Below, piece after piece: positions 44,882-54,952 of a stretch of DNA of 64,000 bases. The notes under the pieces were generated by a model that was given only the letters and a program-made list of their open reading frames with translations, did not search any database and had not been told where the DNA came from. Numbering within the stretch: the first letter of the stretch is position 1; every line of letters starts with the position of its first letter. The translations under genes and the position numbers were made by a program. This DNA comes from G963664115 sp965216035 (lineage in GTDB: Bacteria > Acidobacteriota > Terriglobia > 20CM-2-55-15). Location: positions 558,001-622,000 of the forward strand of contig CBDCFM010000019.1 of NCBI GenBank assembly GCA_965216035.1, given 5' to 3'.

Positions 44882-46122
44882 TTGCCAGCTCAACCGGTCG
44901 ATGCAACACCTGCATTAAGTGTCTCTGCTGGAGTTGCAAACTCCAGCGTCTTGCGGGGCCGCGTGTTGAGCTTCCTTGCAATCTTGTCCAGATGCTCCTG
45001 AGAGTGTACCGATAAGTCCGTCCTTTTGGGAAAGTACTGTCGGAGGAGACCATTTGTGTTTTCGTTCGAACCGCGTTGCCAAGGACTTTTTGGATCACAG
45101 AAGTACACGGCAATATCGGTCGCCAGAGTGAACCGCTTGTGATCGGCCATTTCCAGACCGCGACCCCAAGTCAGCGATTTGTAAAGTTCCGTGGGTAGTT
45201 TCCGAGCGTGTTCGATCAGTGTCGATACGACGGTCTCGGTGTCCTTACTGGAGACTTTCGCCAGCATCACGTAACGGGAGTGACGTTCGACCAGGGTCGC
45301 AATGTGGGTGTTCTTTGATCCGGCAATCAGATCGCCTTCCCAGTGACCCGGTACGGCGCGATCTTCCACTGAAGCGGGACGCTCACGGATCGATATGACG
45401 TCGTTGATCTGCCCCCCACCCCGGCCTTTCAAGCTCGCGTGCCGGGACCGGCGAATCGTGCGTCTGGAGCGCAGATACTGAGTGAGCTCTTTCTTCAGAG
45501 CCCCGCGGGCCTGAATAAAAAGGCTGCGATAGATGGTTTCGTGTGACACGCGAAGCGACTCGTCTTCCGGCCAGGTGCGTTTCAGCCAGCCCGCAATCTG
45601 TTCCGGCGACCAGTCCTCGATGAGCTTCTCTTCAACCCGCTGCCGCAACTGGGGACAACGGGTCAGCCGGCAGGGCTTCGGACGGCGCGCACGCTCCCAT
45701 GCCTGCTCATCGGCCTCCGAGGCCCGATAGTTATCATAGCCTCCATTACGAGAGATCTCCCGGCTCACTGTCGATGGGTTCCGGCCCAGTGACCGAGCGA
45801 TAGTTCGCATCGATCGCCGGGCTGCAAGGCCTCGGGAAATCTCTTCACGCTCGACCAGAGTCAGGGCCTGAGGTGCGCGGCGTCGAGCTCGGGGACGGAT
45901 ACCTCCGTGGCGCGACAGCACTGCGTACACCGACGACGACTCTCTACCCAGCAGACGTGCAATCACCTTGGAAGACTCCCCTCGCTCCCGTCGATTCCAC
46001 ACTTCGGCCAGCTCTGCCAACGTAAAGCCCCGCCGACTGCTCTGTTGTTTCTTCCTTCTTTTCTTGGGCATACACTTCATCTCTCCTTTTATGTGAAGTG
46101 TTGCATCGACCCCTTGAAATTA
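44882..46122 (-). mobile_element. IS30-family element, copy 2
   Basis: 1241 bp. Ends TGCCAGCTCAACCGGTCGAT (left) and, reverse-complemented, TAATTTCAAGGGGTCGATGC (right), related to copy 1. The flanks (...TATTTGT and CCGTGG...) share no duplication, so one side was probably lost after insertion. The right end lies 26 bp before the TTG start of the fatty-acyl-AMP ligase. Confidence 0.88.
44890..46080 (-). CDS. IS30-family transposase (copy 2)
   Basis: 396 residues, start probably MPKKRRKKQQSSRRGFTLAE. HTH with MRTIARSLGRNPSTVSREIS; DDE core PGHWEGDLIAGSKNTHIATL, SLTWGRGLEM (where copy 1 has WDRGLEM, so the second catalytic Asp is replaced by Gly) and RGSNENTNGLLRQYFPKRTD. It is clearly diverged from copy 1 at the protein level, so the two represent different lineages. 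The Asp to Gly change may make it inactive. Confidence 0.9.
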   Translation of the reverse strand: MKCMPKKRRKKQQSSRRGFTLAELAEVWNRRERGESSKVIARLLGRESSSVYAVLSRHGGIRPRARRRAPQALTLVEREEISRGLAARRSMRTIARSLGRNPSTVSREISRNGGYDNYRASEADEQAWERARRPKPCRLTRCPQLRQRVEEKLIEDWSPEQIAGWLKRTWPEDESLRVSHETIYRSLFIQARGALKKELTQYLRSRRTIRRSRHASLKGRGGGQINDVISIRERPASVEDRAVPGHWEGDLIAGSKNTHIATLVERHSRYVMLAKVSSKDTETVVSTLIEHARKLPTELYKSLTWGRGLEMADHKRFTLATDIAVYFCDPKSPWQRGSNENTNGLLRQYFPKRTDLSVHSQEHLDKIARKLNTRPRKTLEFATPAETLNAGVASTG

Positions 46123-46148
46123 CCGTGGATAAGGAGTATTTTCACGGT

Positions 46149-48350
46149 TTGAGTCAGATATCTACGCTGGTGGAGTTACTCCAGAGGCGCGCGGCGACGG
46201 GAGATGACCGCCCGGCTTACACGTTCTTGGGGGATGGCGAAACGGTCACGGAGAGTTTGTCCTACGCCGCCCTTGAGACCCATGCCCAATCGATCGCGGT
46301 GCTGCTGAATGGCTTGCAGTGTAGTGGACAACCGGTGTTGCTGCTCTATCCCCCGGGGCCGGATTACATTGCCGCTTTCTTCGGTTGTCTGTATGCCGGG
46401 GCCATCGCCGTGCCCGCCTACCCGCCGCGCATGAATCGCTCCCTGGAACGGCTGCAAGGCATGATCCATGACGCTCAGGCACATGTGGCACTGACCCAGA
46501 ACACCATCTTGAAGGGGCTGGAGAAACGATTTGCAGTGGAGGTTGACCTGAAACGGATGCACTGGTTGGCGACGGACGGTATTGACTTGTCCCTCGCGAT
46601 GCGTTGGCAACCCCCGGTATTGGCCCCGGAACATCTGGCCCTACTGCAGTACACCTCCGGATCTACCGGCACCCCAAAAGGGGTGATGATCAGCCACGGC
46701 AATCTCATCCACAACTCTGCCCGTATCAGTGCCTTTTTTGGCGACACGGCCCAGAGCAGCGGAGTGTCCTGGTTGCCCCCGTACCATGACATGGGTTTGG
46801 TGGGGGGCATCTTACAACCTTTGTATGTTGGGGCTCCGATGGCGTTGATGTCGCCAGTAGCGTTTTTGCAAAAGCCGGTTCGCTGGCTCCAGGCGATTTC
46901 CCGATATGGCGTGACCACCAGCGGTGGCCCGAATTTTGCATACGATCTCTGTGTCCAGAAGATCACACCCGCACAACGTCAGGCTTTGGATCTGAGCCTC
47001 TGGACACTGGCCTTCAGCGGGGCCGAGCCGGTCCGGGCAGACACCATCGATCGATTTACCACGACCTTTGCCGCACAGGGGTTCCGGCGGGAGGCGTTTT
47101 ACCCCTGCTACGGCATGGCGGAAGCCACGTTGATGGTGACCGGGGGGCAGCGGAGGGCTCTCCCCGTCGAGCAGACCATCAGTGATCGCGCCCTCCAGGT
47201 AAACCAAGCGATCGAGGGAGCAGCGCCGGGTGATCAACGTACCCTCGTGGGCTGTGGTCAGTCACCGACGGATCAAACCCTGCAAATTGTGGACCCCTAC
47301 TCTTTGAAACCCTGCCCGGAGGCCATCATTGGCGAAATCTGGGTTTCCTCCACAGCGAGTATGGCCCAGGGCTATTGGCAACAGCCCCAATGGACGGCTG
47401 AAGCCTTTGGGGCGACGTTGGCAGAGACAGGTGAAGGTCCCTTTTTGCGTACGGGGGACCTGGGCTACCTGAATCGAGGCGAATTGTTTGTGACGGGCCG
47501 CCTTAAGGAACTGATGATCTTCCGGGGACGCAATTACTACCCCAAGGATCTGGAAGACACTGCCGAGCGGGCCCATGCCGCCCTTCGCCCTGGGGCGGGG
47601 GCCGCCTTCACTATCCCGGTTGAGGCGCATGAGCGTCTGGTTTTGGTTTACGAAGTGGAACGCCGTAACCTGCGCGGCCTTGGTGGAGATGAAGGGGATG
47701 ACGGGGATGAAATTGTGGCGGCGGTCCGGCGGGCGATCGCTCGGAACCATGATCTCGAACTGTATGGGTTCTGGTTGCTGAAGACGGGGAGCATACCGAA
47801 AACCTCCAGCGGCAAGATACAACGCGAACGTTGTCGGGCGGGTTATTTAGATCACCAGTTACAGGTGGTGCATACCTGGCAATTGGCCCGAGGTGCGGGG
47901 ACGGACTTCAAGATTGCCGAGCCCCGGACGCCGGCCTCCACCGAGGTGGCTCCAACCTTCTCGCCGCCACCCTCTCCGGGCGGAGCGTCTCCTGAGATAC
48001 TGGAGCAATGGTTGGTGCATTGGTTGGCGCAAACTCTCCACTTACCTACCAGCGAAGTGGATAGTGCTCGTCCTTTCGCCGACTATGGGCTTGACTCGGT
48101 GGCTGCGGTGGAAATAACGGCAGCGTTGCAAACGACTCTGAACCGCCCCATCTCACCCACGCTGGTTTACGAGTATCCCACGGTTGATGCGGTGGCCCAC
48201 TACCTGGCCGGGCTGCTGGGTGCCGGGGATCGGGCGGCGGACGATCCGCCTAAGGGAGCCGATGACGCTGATCTGATGGATCTGGTGAACGACCTTCAGG
48301 ACCTTTCAGATGCGGAACTGAAGGAGTTGCTGGGACAGCAAGGACGCTAG
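46149..48350 (+). CDS. Fatty-acyl-AMP ligase fused to a loading acyl carrier protein (olefin synthase starter module)
   Basis: 733 residues. The TTG start at 46149 is chosen because AAGGAG sits at 46131-46136 and the product then begins MSQISTLVELLQRRAATGDD, as in FAALs. FAAL domain (1-590): YTSGSTGTPKGVMISHGNL from residue 168, then GWLPPYHDMGL-like SWLPPYHDMGLVGG and LRTGDLGYL. ACP domain (about 615-700): DYGLDSVAAVEI with phosphopantetheine Ser650. It would activate a long-chain fatty acid as acyl-AMP and load its own ACP, bypassing CoA. It lies 14 bp before the megasynthase, so one operon. Four-residue details apart, the call is firm. Confidence 0.95.
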   Translation: MSQISTLVELLQRRAATGDDRPAYTFLGDGETVTESLSYAALETHAQSIAVLLNGLQCSGQPVLLLYPPGPDYIAAFFGCLYAGAIAVPAYPPRMNRSLERLQGMIHDAQAHVALTQNTILKGLEKRFAVEVDLKRMHWLATDGIDLSLAMRWQPPVLAPEHLALLQYTSGSTGTPKGVMISHGNLIHNSARISAFFGDTAQSSGVSWLPPYHDMGLVGGILQPLYVGAPMALMSPVAFLQKPVRWLQAISRYGVTTSGGPNFAYDLCVQKITPAQRQALDLSLWTLAFSGAEPVRADTIDRFTTTFAAQGFRREAFYPCYGMAEATLMVTGGQRRALPVEQTISDRALQVNQAIEGAAPGDQRTLVGCGQSPTDQTLQIVDPYSLKPCPEAIIGEIWVSSTASMAQGYWQQPQWTAEAFGATLAETGEGPFLRTGDLGYLNRGELFVTGRLKELMIFRGRNYYPKDLEDTAERAHAALRPGAGAAFTIPVEAHERLVLVYEVERRNLRGLGGDEGDDGDEIVAAVRRAIARNHDLELYGFWLLKTGSIPKTSSGKIQRERCRAGYLDHQLQVVHTWQLARGAGTDFKIAEPRTPASTEVAPTFSPPPSPGGASPEILEQWLVHWLAQTLHLPTSEVDSARPFADYGLDSVAAVEITAALQTTLNRPISPTLVYEYPTVDAVAHYLAGLLGAGDRAADDPPKGADDADLMDLVNDLQDLSDAELKELLGQQGR

Positions 48351-48364
48351 GTAAAGGTTGACCT

Positions 48365-51300
48365 GTGAATGATCTCTCACTGCGGATCGCGAAGCTATCG
48401 CCCCATCAACGGGCACGACTGGAACTACAGGTACTCAAGAAGAAGGGACTTCCAGAACCGATTGCAGTTGTGGGGATGGGGTGTCGGTTCCCGGGAGCGA
48501 GCAACTGTGAGGAATTCTGGCAACTGCTGCAACAGGGGAGGGATGCGATCACCTTGATTCCGGCCAGTCGTTGGCCGGTCGAGTCTCTGTATGACCCTGA
48601 CCCGACCACTCCGGGTAAAACCTATTGCCGGGAGGGGGGGTTCTTAGATCACGTTGACGAATTTGATGCGGATTTTTTTGGCATCGCCCCCCGGGAAGCT
48701 AAATTCATCGATCCGCAGCAGCGCGTGTTTTTGGAAGTGGTGTGGGCGGCGCTGGAAGATGGCGGCATTCTTCCCAAGGACCTCAGCGGCTCCTCGACCG
48801 GCGTTTTTGTGGGCATTTCCACCAACGACTATGGGCAGTGGTTGATGGCGGGACCTGAAGCGGTAGGCACCTACACGACTACCGGCTTGGCCTCCACAAT
48901 GGCCGCCAACCGCTTGTCTTATCTGCTTAATTTGCGAGGACCGAGTCTGGCGATCGATACCGCCTGCTCGTCCTCGCTGGTGGCCGTGCATCTGGCCTGC
49001 CAGAGTCTGCGCAGTGGCGAAGCCGAGGTCGCGATTGCGGGCGGGGTCAACCTGATTTTGCGGCCTGAATTAACCATTGGTTTCAGCAAGCTCAACGCCC
49101 TTTCTCCCGACAGTCGCTGTAAGGCCTTTGATGCTGCAGCCAACGGCTTTGTCCGTTCCGAGGGGGCTGGAGCGGTCGTGCTCAAGCCCCTGTCTGAGGC
49201 GATTGCACAGGGGGACTCAATATATGTTGTGATCCGGGGTAGTGGGGTCAACCAGGATGGCCGCACCAATGGTCTGACCGCCCCCAGCCGAGAGGCCCAG
49301 GAACAGGTGGTTCAGGCGGCTTTCTTCCAGGCCGGTCTCTCTCCAGAGCAGGTGGACTATGTCGAAGCCCATGGCACCGGCACGCTGCTGGGGGATCCGA
49401 TCGAGGCGAAGGCTTTGGGGAACGTCTTGCAATCTCGCCCGCTGGAGGGGCCCCCTGTGCGAATGGGCTCGGTGAAGAGCAACATCGGCCACACGGAAGC
49501 GGCAGCGGGCATTGCCAGCCTGATCAAGACCGCACTGTGTGTGAAGCACCGCACCCTGGTGCCCAGTATCCATTTTAAGACTCCCAATCCCCACATTCCC
49601 TTCCTCACCCTGCCCTTACAGGTGCAGCAGACCTGCGAACCCTGGCCGAGCGATGCCCAGCGGCCTCTGGCGGGGGTGAGCGCTTTTGCCTTCGGGGGCA
49701 CCAATGCGCATGTGATCCTCGAAGGCGCACCGTTTCTGGAGGCTCCCCAGACAGAGTTGGAACGGCCCCGGCATCTGTTAGCCCTCAGTGCCAGGACGTC
49801 CACAGCCCTTTCCGCGAGGAGCCAGCAGGTGGCAACCTGGATTGGGGAGGGATCCGAACCCGATCTGGCAGACCTCTGCCACAGCTTCAATAGTCGTCGA
49901 ACCACGTTTCCCCATCGGCGGGCGATCGCCGCCAGCACCCTGGCAGAACTCAAGTCTGGTTTAGAGGCCCCGTCGCTCTCACCGTCATCCCCTCTGTCTG
50001 AGTCCCAGGTGGTGTTCCTCTTCAACGGGCAGGGGTCGCAGTATCGGGGAATGGGGCAAGCTCTCTATGAGAGCCAACCGGTTTTTCGCGCCACCCTCGA
50101 CCATTGCGCCGAACTGGCCGCACCTTACCTGGATGCACCGCTGTTGGAAGTCCTGTTTGCGGCCGAGGAGGACGATCGCCTGCAGCAAACCTGCTATACC
50201 CAACTGGCGCTGTTTGCCCTGGAATATGGCCTGGCCGTCCTCTGGCAAGACTGGGGCATTCAACCCGCGGCCGTCATCGGTCACAGCGTTGGGGAATATG
50301 TAGCCGCCTGTGTGGCGGGGGTCCTCAGCCTGGAAGAGGGCCTGGTACTGGTGGCCCAGCGGGGCAAGTTGATGCAGTCCCTGCCTCCGGATGGGGTGAT
50401 GGTGGCGGTATGGGCAGACGAGGAGACTGTGGGTCGGGCGCTGGCCGATGTTGGAGATGCGCGGGTCGTAATCGCCACATTGAACGGTCCCAGCAATACC
50501 GTCATTGCCGGCCCTGAAGCCTCGATGGGGGGGCCACTCGATCATCTGCATACCCTTGGGCTTCGAACGCAGCGCCTAGAGGTCTCTCATGCCTTTCATT
50601 CTCCTCAAATGGAGCCGATCCTGCAAGTGTTTGAGCATATGGCCCGGCAGGCGACCTACCATCCGGCCCGCATCCCCATTGCTCTGAATGTGACGGGCCA
50701 AGTCTTACCGGCGGGTGAAACCCTGGATGCGGGCTATTGGTGCCGCCATGCCCGTCAGGCGGTGCGGTTCGCGGATGGTCTGGCCGCCCTCCACCAGACC
50801 GGTTTGACCTGTTTCTTGGAGTTGGGGCCCCATCCGGTTTTGTGTGGTCTGGGACAGCAAGTTTTAGCGGCGGATGGGTTGACGTGGCTGCCCACCCTGC
50901 GCCAGGGCCAGTCGGACTGGACCGGTTTGCTCAACAGCCTTGGACACCTGTATGAGCACGGCTTTGACGTAGACTGGAGAGCCTTTGATCAGCCCTATGG
51001 CCGCACTCCTGTGCATCTGTTACCCCCCTATCCCTTCCAGCGCCAGCGGTATTGGTTTGAGCCTCCTGCCCAGGCGACGCCAGTCGCTGCCGTTGCGGAT
51101 GCAGCAGCGATTCTCCCACCGGACCAGGATTTCTATCAACTGAGTTGGGAGCAGTTGCCGCCATTGGCCTCGCTGCCTGCACACCTGACTGGGCGATGGT
51201 TGATTTATATGGACGATGAAGGCCTTGGAGAGACGTTAGCCTCCGTTTTGCTTGCCCATCGAGCGGAAGTGGTGACCCTGCTTCGGGGTGAAATCTTCGC

Positions 51301-54300
51301 GCCGGATGGCCCTGGAAGGTTTCACCTCAATCCTTTAGCTGCCGCAGACAGCCAGGCCATGTTGACGCAGCTTGAGGCAATCTCCGGAGAGCCCTGGCAG
51401 GGGGTGATCTATCTGTGGGGTCTCAACGGGTCTCCGGGTACGGATGGTACGAGTGGTACTGATGCAGTTGAGGCCGCAACGGCAGGGTTGCTCCATTGTG
51501 TGCAAGGTCTGGTCGGACAGGCTCTGACCCGAAATCAGGATGGGTACCCACAGCTCTGGGTGGTCACCCAAGGGGGGCATGCCCTCGACCCGGGCTCCCC
51601 GTCCCAATCCCTGACTGCCGGCAGCCTTTGGGGATTGGGAACTGCGATCGCCTTAGAGCACCCCGAGCTGAGAGGCGGCCTGGTTGATCTGGTGGCTGAC
51701 ACTGCCCACACACCCGCCTTAGCCACGCGCCTGTTGGCTCACATGATGTCCCCCGATCGGGAAGATCGCGTTGTCCTCGGGCCGCAACATTACTGGGGGG
51801 CACGGCTCATCCCATGGCCAGTGAAGAAAGGGACGCCAGGGACGGTCCCTGCCTCGGGTCAGGCCACGACCATTCGCCCTGATAGAACGTACTTGATTAC
51901 TGGCGGTTTGGGGGCTTTGGGATTGACCACCGCCCAATGGCTGGTGGAAGCAGGGGCAGAAACCCTGGTCCTGGTCAGCCGAGGGGGAGAGAAACCGCAC
52001 TATCAGACCCAACTGGCAGCCCTCCGGCAACGCGGAGTCCAGGTCCGAGTGAGGGCGGTAGATGTGTCTGATGCAGAGGCCGTACACCAGTTGATCCAGA
52101 CAATTCAAGTGGAGTTACCGCCCCTGGCCGGGGTCATCCATGCAGCGGGCACCTTGGCCGATGGTCTTCTGGTGGGACAATCCTGGCCGCAGTTCCAAAA
52201 GGTGATGGCCCCAAAGGTAAAGGGGAGCTGGAATCTACATGCCGCAACAGCCGGTTTGTCTCTCGACTTCTTTGTGATGTTTTCCTCGATTGCATCCCTT
52301 CTGGGCTCGCCGGGCCAGGGCAACTATGGTGCGGCCAATGGCTTTTTGGATGGCTTGGCCCAATACCGTCGTCGGCAGGGATTACCGGCTCAATCCATCA
52401 ACTGGGGTCCCTGGCAGGGCCGGGGGATGGCTACCCGGCATCAGGGGGCGGCTCAACGGCTTGAAAAGCTGGGCATCGCGAGCTTTACCCCGGCCCAAGG
52501 AGTGCAACGTCTGAGCACCCTCCTCACCTATGGCCATGACTGTCCCTCTCAGGTGGCCGCTGTGCAGGTCGAGTGGGGACTGCTGGTCCGTAACTTCCCC
52601 CAGATGGAGCGACCCCCCTGGTTGCAGCGAGTCGCGCCCACCGCCCCTTCCCCGTCCGTGTCCCACTGCGATTGGCCCACCCTGGCCCCTTTAGGCCGGG
52701 CGGCGCGGGAAGCACGTTTGCAATCCTACCTGCACCAAGCTGTCGCCGAAGTTCTGGAGCGAAGGGAGCCCATTCCCTTGGAGAGTGATCTGATGGACTT
52801 GGGGTTGGATTCTCTTATGGTGATGGACCTGCTGGGCAAATGTAGACGTGATCTGGGGTTGACTGTGTATCCCCGCGAAGTGTTTGAGCACCCAACCCTG
52901 GAGAGGCTCGGTCGCTATCTAGTACGGGAGATGGAAAGAACCCATGAGGGTGCAGTCGAGGCCCCGGTTCTTGCTGAAGGAGCGAAGGAGCCATCCTGGC
53001 GCATCCCGATCTGGGGGCAGGAACGGGCGTGGGCTGTTCCCACACGGAAGTTGCCCGGACCTGTGTTTCTACTCAGTAGCCCCCGCTCGGGTTCGACCCT
53101 GTTGCGGGTGATGCTGGCAGGCCATCCCGACCTATTCTGCCCGCCCGAGTTGCATCTTTTGCCCTTTGCAACCTTGACGGAACGCCACGACGCCCTGGCT
53201 GAAAACTACCTGGGTGAAGGGCTGCAACGGGCAATGATGGAGTTGATGGAGCTGGATGCGGCAGCCAGTGATCAGGTCCTGACCCAATGGATGGGGCAAG
53301 GACTGGGCATCCCGGACGTATACGGCAAGTTACAACAGCTCAGCGGGCATCGCCGTTTGGTCGATAAGTCCCCCACTTACAGCTTCAGTCTGTCCACCCT
53401 CAATCGGGCCGAACAACTGTTTGATCGGGCCTGCTACATTCACCTGGTACGCCATCCCTTCGCAGTGATCGACTCCTTTGTCAGTAACCGCATGGACAAG
53501 CTGTTTCAAATCCCTGATCAAGATCCCTACCCCTTGGCGGAACAGGTCTGGCAGGGAAGTAACCAGAACATCCTCCGGTTTCTGGACACCGTTGAGGGCG
53601 CTCGCCACCACACGATCGCCTACGAAGATCTCGTTCAGGATCCCAAGACAGCCCTGGTGGCCCTGTGTGACTTCCTGAATATTCCCTTCCATGCGGCCCT
53701 GTTGAATCCATACAGCCGTGCGGAACAGCGCATGACCGATGGGGTCACGGCTCAATCCCTGCCCATTGACGACCCCAATTTTCATCGTCGTCAGAGCATT
53801 GACCCAAGCCTGGCCGACATCTGGCAAACGGTGCGGTTGCCTCGACCTCTCAGTCGGGAAAGCCAAACCCTGGCAGAAACCTGGCACTATCGCCTCCCAA
53901 ACGCCCCCCGTCGGGCGGATCCCCGGGTTGCGGCTTCTGCTTCTGTTTCAGCCTGGGTCGAGACCGCCCCCCTGGCTACCCTGGTAGAGCAAACCGTCAC
54001 AGTGCGGGGCTTGGATTTTTGCCTCTGTACCTGGGGGAACCCCGATCTCCCCGTCGTGCTCTGTCTCCATGGGGTCCTCGATCAAGGGGCAGTCTGGGAT
54101 GGGCTGGCCCCCACGCTGGTAGCCCAGGGCTATCGCGTCATCGCACCGGACCTCCGGGGCCATGGTGAGTCGGGTCATTTAGGACCTGAGGGTAACTACC
54201 AGGTGTTGGATCACCTGGCCGATGTTGATGCGCTAACTCACTGTCTGGGACTGGGTAGGATGGCGCTGGTGGGCCATTCCATGGGGGCAATGGTGGCGGC

Positions 54301-54844
54301 GGCCTTCGCCAGTGCCCGCCCCCACAAAGTCAATACCTTGGTATTAGCCGAGCCTGTAGTGCCTGGGGAGGATAACGGCAGCCAGGCAAGCGATCATCTG
54401 AGGGCGCACCTGGATTACCTCGCCGACGCTCCCACGCATTCGGTGTATCCTGATCGCGCCACAGCTGTGGGTCGGCTTCGGCGATCCCTGCCCGCCCTAG
54501 AGGCCGATCGGGCCGAGGCCCTGGCCGCCCGAATCCTCAAGTCAGTACCGGGTGGGGTGCAGTGGACCTGGGATCCGCGCCTGCAGGTTCGGACGCGGTT
54601 TGGCCTCAGTGGCGGTACGTTTAACCGCGACCGCTACGGCCAGATTTTGCAAGGCATCTCGGTTCCCACCGCCCTGGTGTTCGGGCAAACCAGCGACTTC
54701 GTTCGAGGGGAGGATCAGCGTTTCCAGAGCGAACGGTTGCCCCACAGCCCGGTGTACCAGATTGCAGCGGGCCATCAACTGCCCCTAGAGTCTCCCCAGG
54801 CCCTGGTGGAAATCATTCTGGCGACATTGAGCAAACCAGAATAG
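48365..54844 (+). CDS. Olefin synthase-type polyketide synthase KS-AT-KR-ACP-ST-TE
   Basis: 2159 residues, GTG start. Domains: KS (32-460) with Cys201 in DTACSSS, His336 in HGTGT, His376 in NIGH; AT with Ser641 in GHSVG and HAFH at 742-745, a malonyl-CoA signature; KR with TGGLGALG near 1180, Ser1308 and Tyr1321; ACP with Ser1483 in LGLDSL; sulfotransferase with PAPS loop SSPRSGST near 1571; alpha/beta-hydrolase TE with Ser1972 (GHSMG), Glu1996 and His2137. The Ser-Glu spacing of 24 is that of CurM TE. Known chemistry: one malonyl extension, ketoreduction, beta-sulfation, then hydrolysis with decarboxylation to a terminal alkene. No DH or ER is expected or present. All active sites seem intact. 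Confidence 0.95.
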   Translation: MNDLSLRIAKLSPHQRARLELQVLKKKGLPEPIAVVGMGCRFPGASNCEEFWQLLQQGRDAITLIPASRWPVESLYDPDPTTPGKTYCREGGFLDHVDEFDADFFGIAPREAKFIDPQQRVFLEVVWAALEDGGILPKDLSGSSTGVFVGISTNDYGQWLMAGPEAVGTYTTTGLASTMAANRLSYLLNLRGPSLAIDTACSSSLVAVHLACQSLRSGEAEVAIAGGVNLILRPELTIGFSKLNALSPDSRCKAFDAAANGFVRSEGAGAVVLKPLSEAIAQGDSIYVVIRGSGVNQDGRTNGLTAPSREAQEQVVQAAFFQAGLSPEQVDYVEAHGTGTLLGDPIEAKALGNVLQSRPLEGPPVRMGSVKSNIGHTEAAAGIASLIKTALCVKHRTLVPSIHFKTPNPHIPFLTLPLQVQQTCEPWPSDAQRPLAGVSAFAFGGTNAHVILEGAPFLEAPQTELERPRHLLALSARTSTALSARSQQVATWIGEGSEPDLADLCHSFNSRRTTFPHRRAIAASTLAELKSGLEAPSLSPSSPLSESQVVFLFNGQGSQYRGMGQALYESQPVFRATLDHCAELAAPYLDAPLLEVLFAAEEDDRLQQTCYTQLALFALEYGLAVLWQDWGIQPAAVIGHSVGEYVAACVAGVLSLEEGLVLVAQRGKLMQSLPPDGVMVAVWADEETVGRALADVGDARVVIATLNGPSNTVIAGPEASMGGPLDHLHTLGLRTQRLEVSHAFHSPQMEPILQVFEHMARQATYHPARIPIALNVTGQVLPAGETLDAGYWCRHARQAVRFADGLAALHQTGLTCFLELGPHPVLCGLGQQVLAADGLTWLPTLRQGQSDWTGLLNSLGHLYEHGFDVDWRAFDQPYGRTPVHLLPPYPFQRQRYWFEPPAQATPVAAVADAAAILPPDQDFYQLSWEQLPPLASLPAHLTGRWLIYMDDEGLGETLASVLLAHRAEVVTLLRGEIFAPDGPGRFHLNPLAAADSQAMLTQLEAISGEPWQGVIYLWGLNGSPGTDGTSGTDAVEAATAGLLHCVQGLVGQALTRNQDGYPQLWVVTQGGHALDPGSPSQSLTAGSLWGLGTAIALEHPELRGGLVDLVADTAHTPALATRLLAHMMSPDREDRVVLGPQHYWGARLIPWPVKKGTPGTVPASGQATTIRPDRTYLITGGLGALGLTTAQWLVEAGAETLVLVSRGGEKPHYQTQLAALRQRGVQVRVRAVDVSDAEAVHQLIQTIQVELPPLAGVIHAAGTLADGLLVGQSWPQFQKVMAPKVKGSWNLHAATAGLSLDFFVMFSSIASLLGSPGQGNYGAANGFLDGLAQYRRRQGLPAQSINWGPWQGRGMATRHQGAAQRLEKLGIASFTPAQGVQRLSTLLTYGHDCPSQVAAVQVEWGLLVRNFPQMERPPWLQRVAPTAPSPSVSHCDWPTLAPLGRAAREARLQSYLHQAVAEVLERREPIPLESDLMDLGLDSLMVMDLLGKCRRDLGLTVYPREVFEHPTLERLGRYLVREMERTHEGAVEAPVLAEGAKEPSWRIPIWGQERAWAVPTRKLPGPVFLLSSPRSGSTLLRVMLAGHPDLFCPPELHLLPFATLTERHDALAENYLGEGLQRAMMELMELDAAASDQVLTQWMGQGLGIPDVYGKLQQLSGHRRLVDKSPTYSFSLSTLNRAEQLFDRACYIHLVRHPFAVIDSFVSNRMDKLFQIPDQDPYPLAEQVWQGSNQNILRFLDTVEGARHHTIAYEDLVQDPKTALVALCDFLNIPFHAALLNPYSRAEQRMTDGVTAQSLPIDDPNFHRRQSIDPSLADIWQTVRLPRPLSRESQTLAETWHYRLPNAPRRADPRVAASASVSAWVETAPLATLVEQTVTVRGLDFCLCTWGNPDLPVVLCLHGVLDQGAVWDGLAPTLVAQGYRVIAPDLRGHGESGHLGPEGNYQVLDHLADVDALTHCLGLGRMALVGHSMGAMVAAAFASARPHKVNTLVLAEPVVPGEDNGSQASDHLRAHLDYLADAPTHSVYPDRATAVGRLRRSLPALEADRAEALAARILKSVPGGVQWTWDPRLQVRTRFGLSGGTFNRDRYGQILQGISVPTALVFGQTSDFVRGEDQRFQSERLPHSPVYQIAAGHQLPLESPQALVEIILATLSKPE

Positions 54845-54952
54845 CAATCAATCGCGCAGGCGGCGGTCGATCTCACATCCGCTGGGGTTGGGCCCCGTTC
54901 AACGAGACCCGCCCGATTCGGGTCAAACAGATCGGTGTTCCACGGACAGGGG

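Noticed and set aside
44739..45113. Minus-strand frame across the left end of IS30 copy 2
   Set aside because: It is a shadow of the transposase gene running into unassigned flank.
46098..46148. ATG at 46098 as FAAL start
   Set aside because: It lies inside the IS30 terminal repeat. The TTG at 46149 has a good SD and gives the family N-terminus.
48365..54844. Reading of the megasynthase as a general antibiotic-type PKS
   Set aside because: The terminal ST-TE pair with the CurM-like Ser-Glu-His spacing and the FAAL-ACP partner are specific to terminal-alkene formation.
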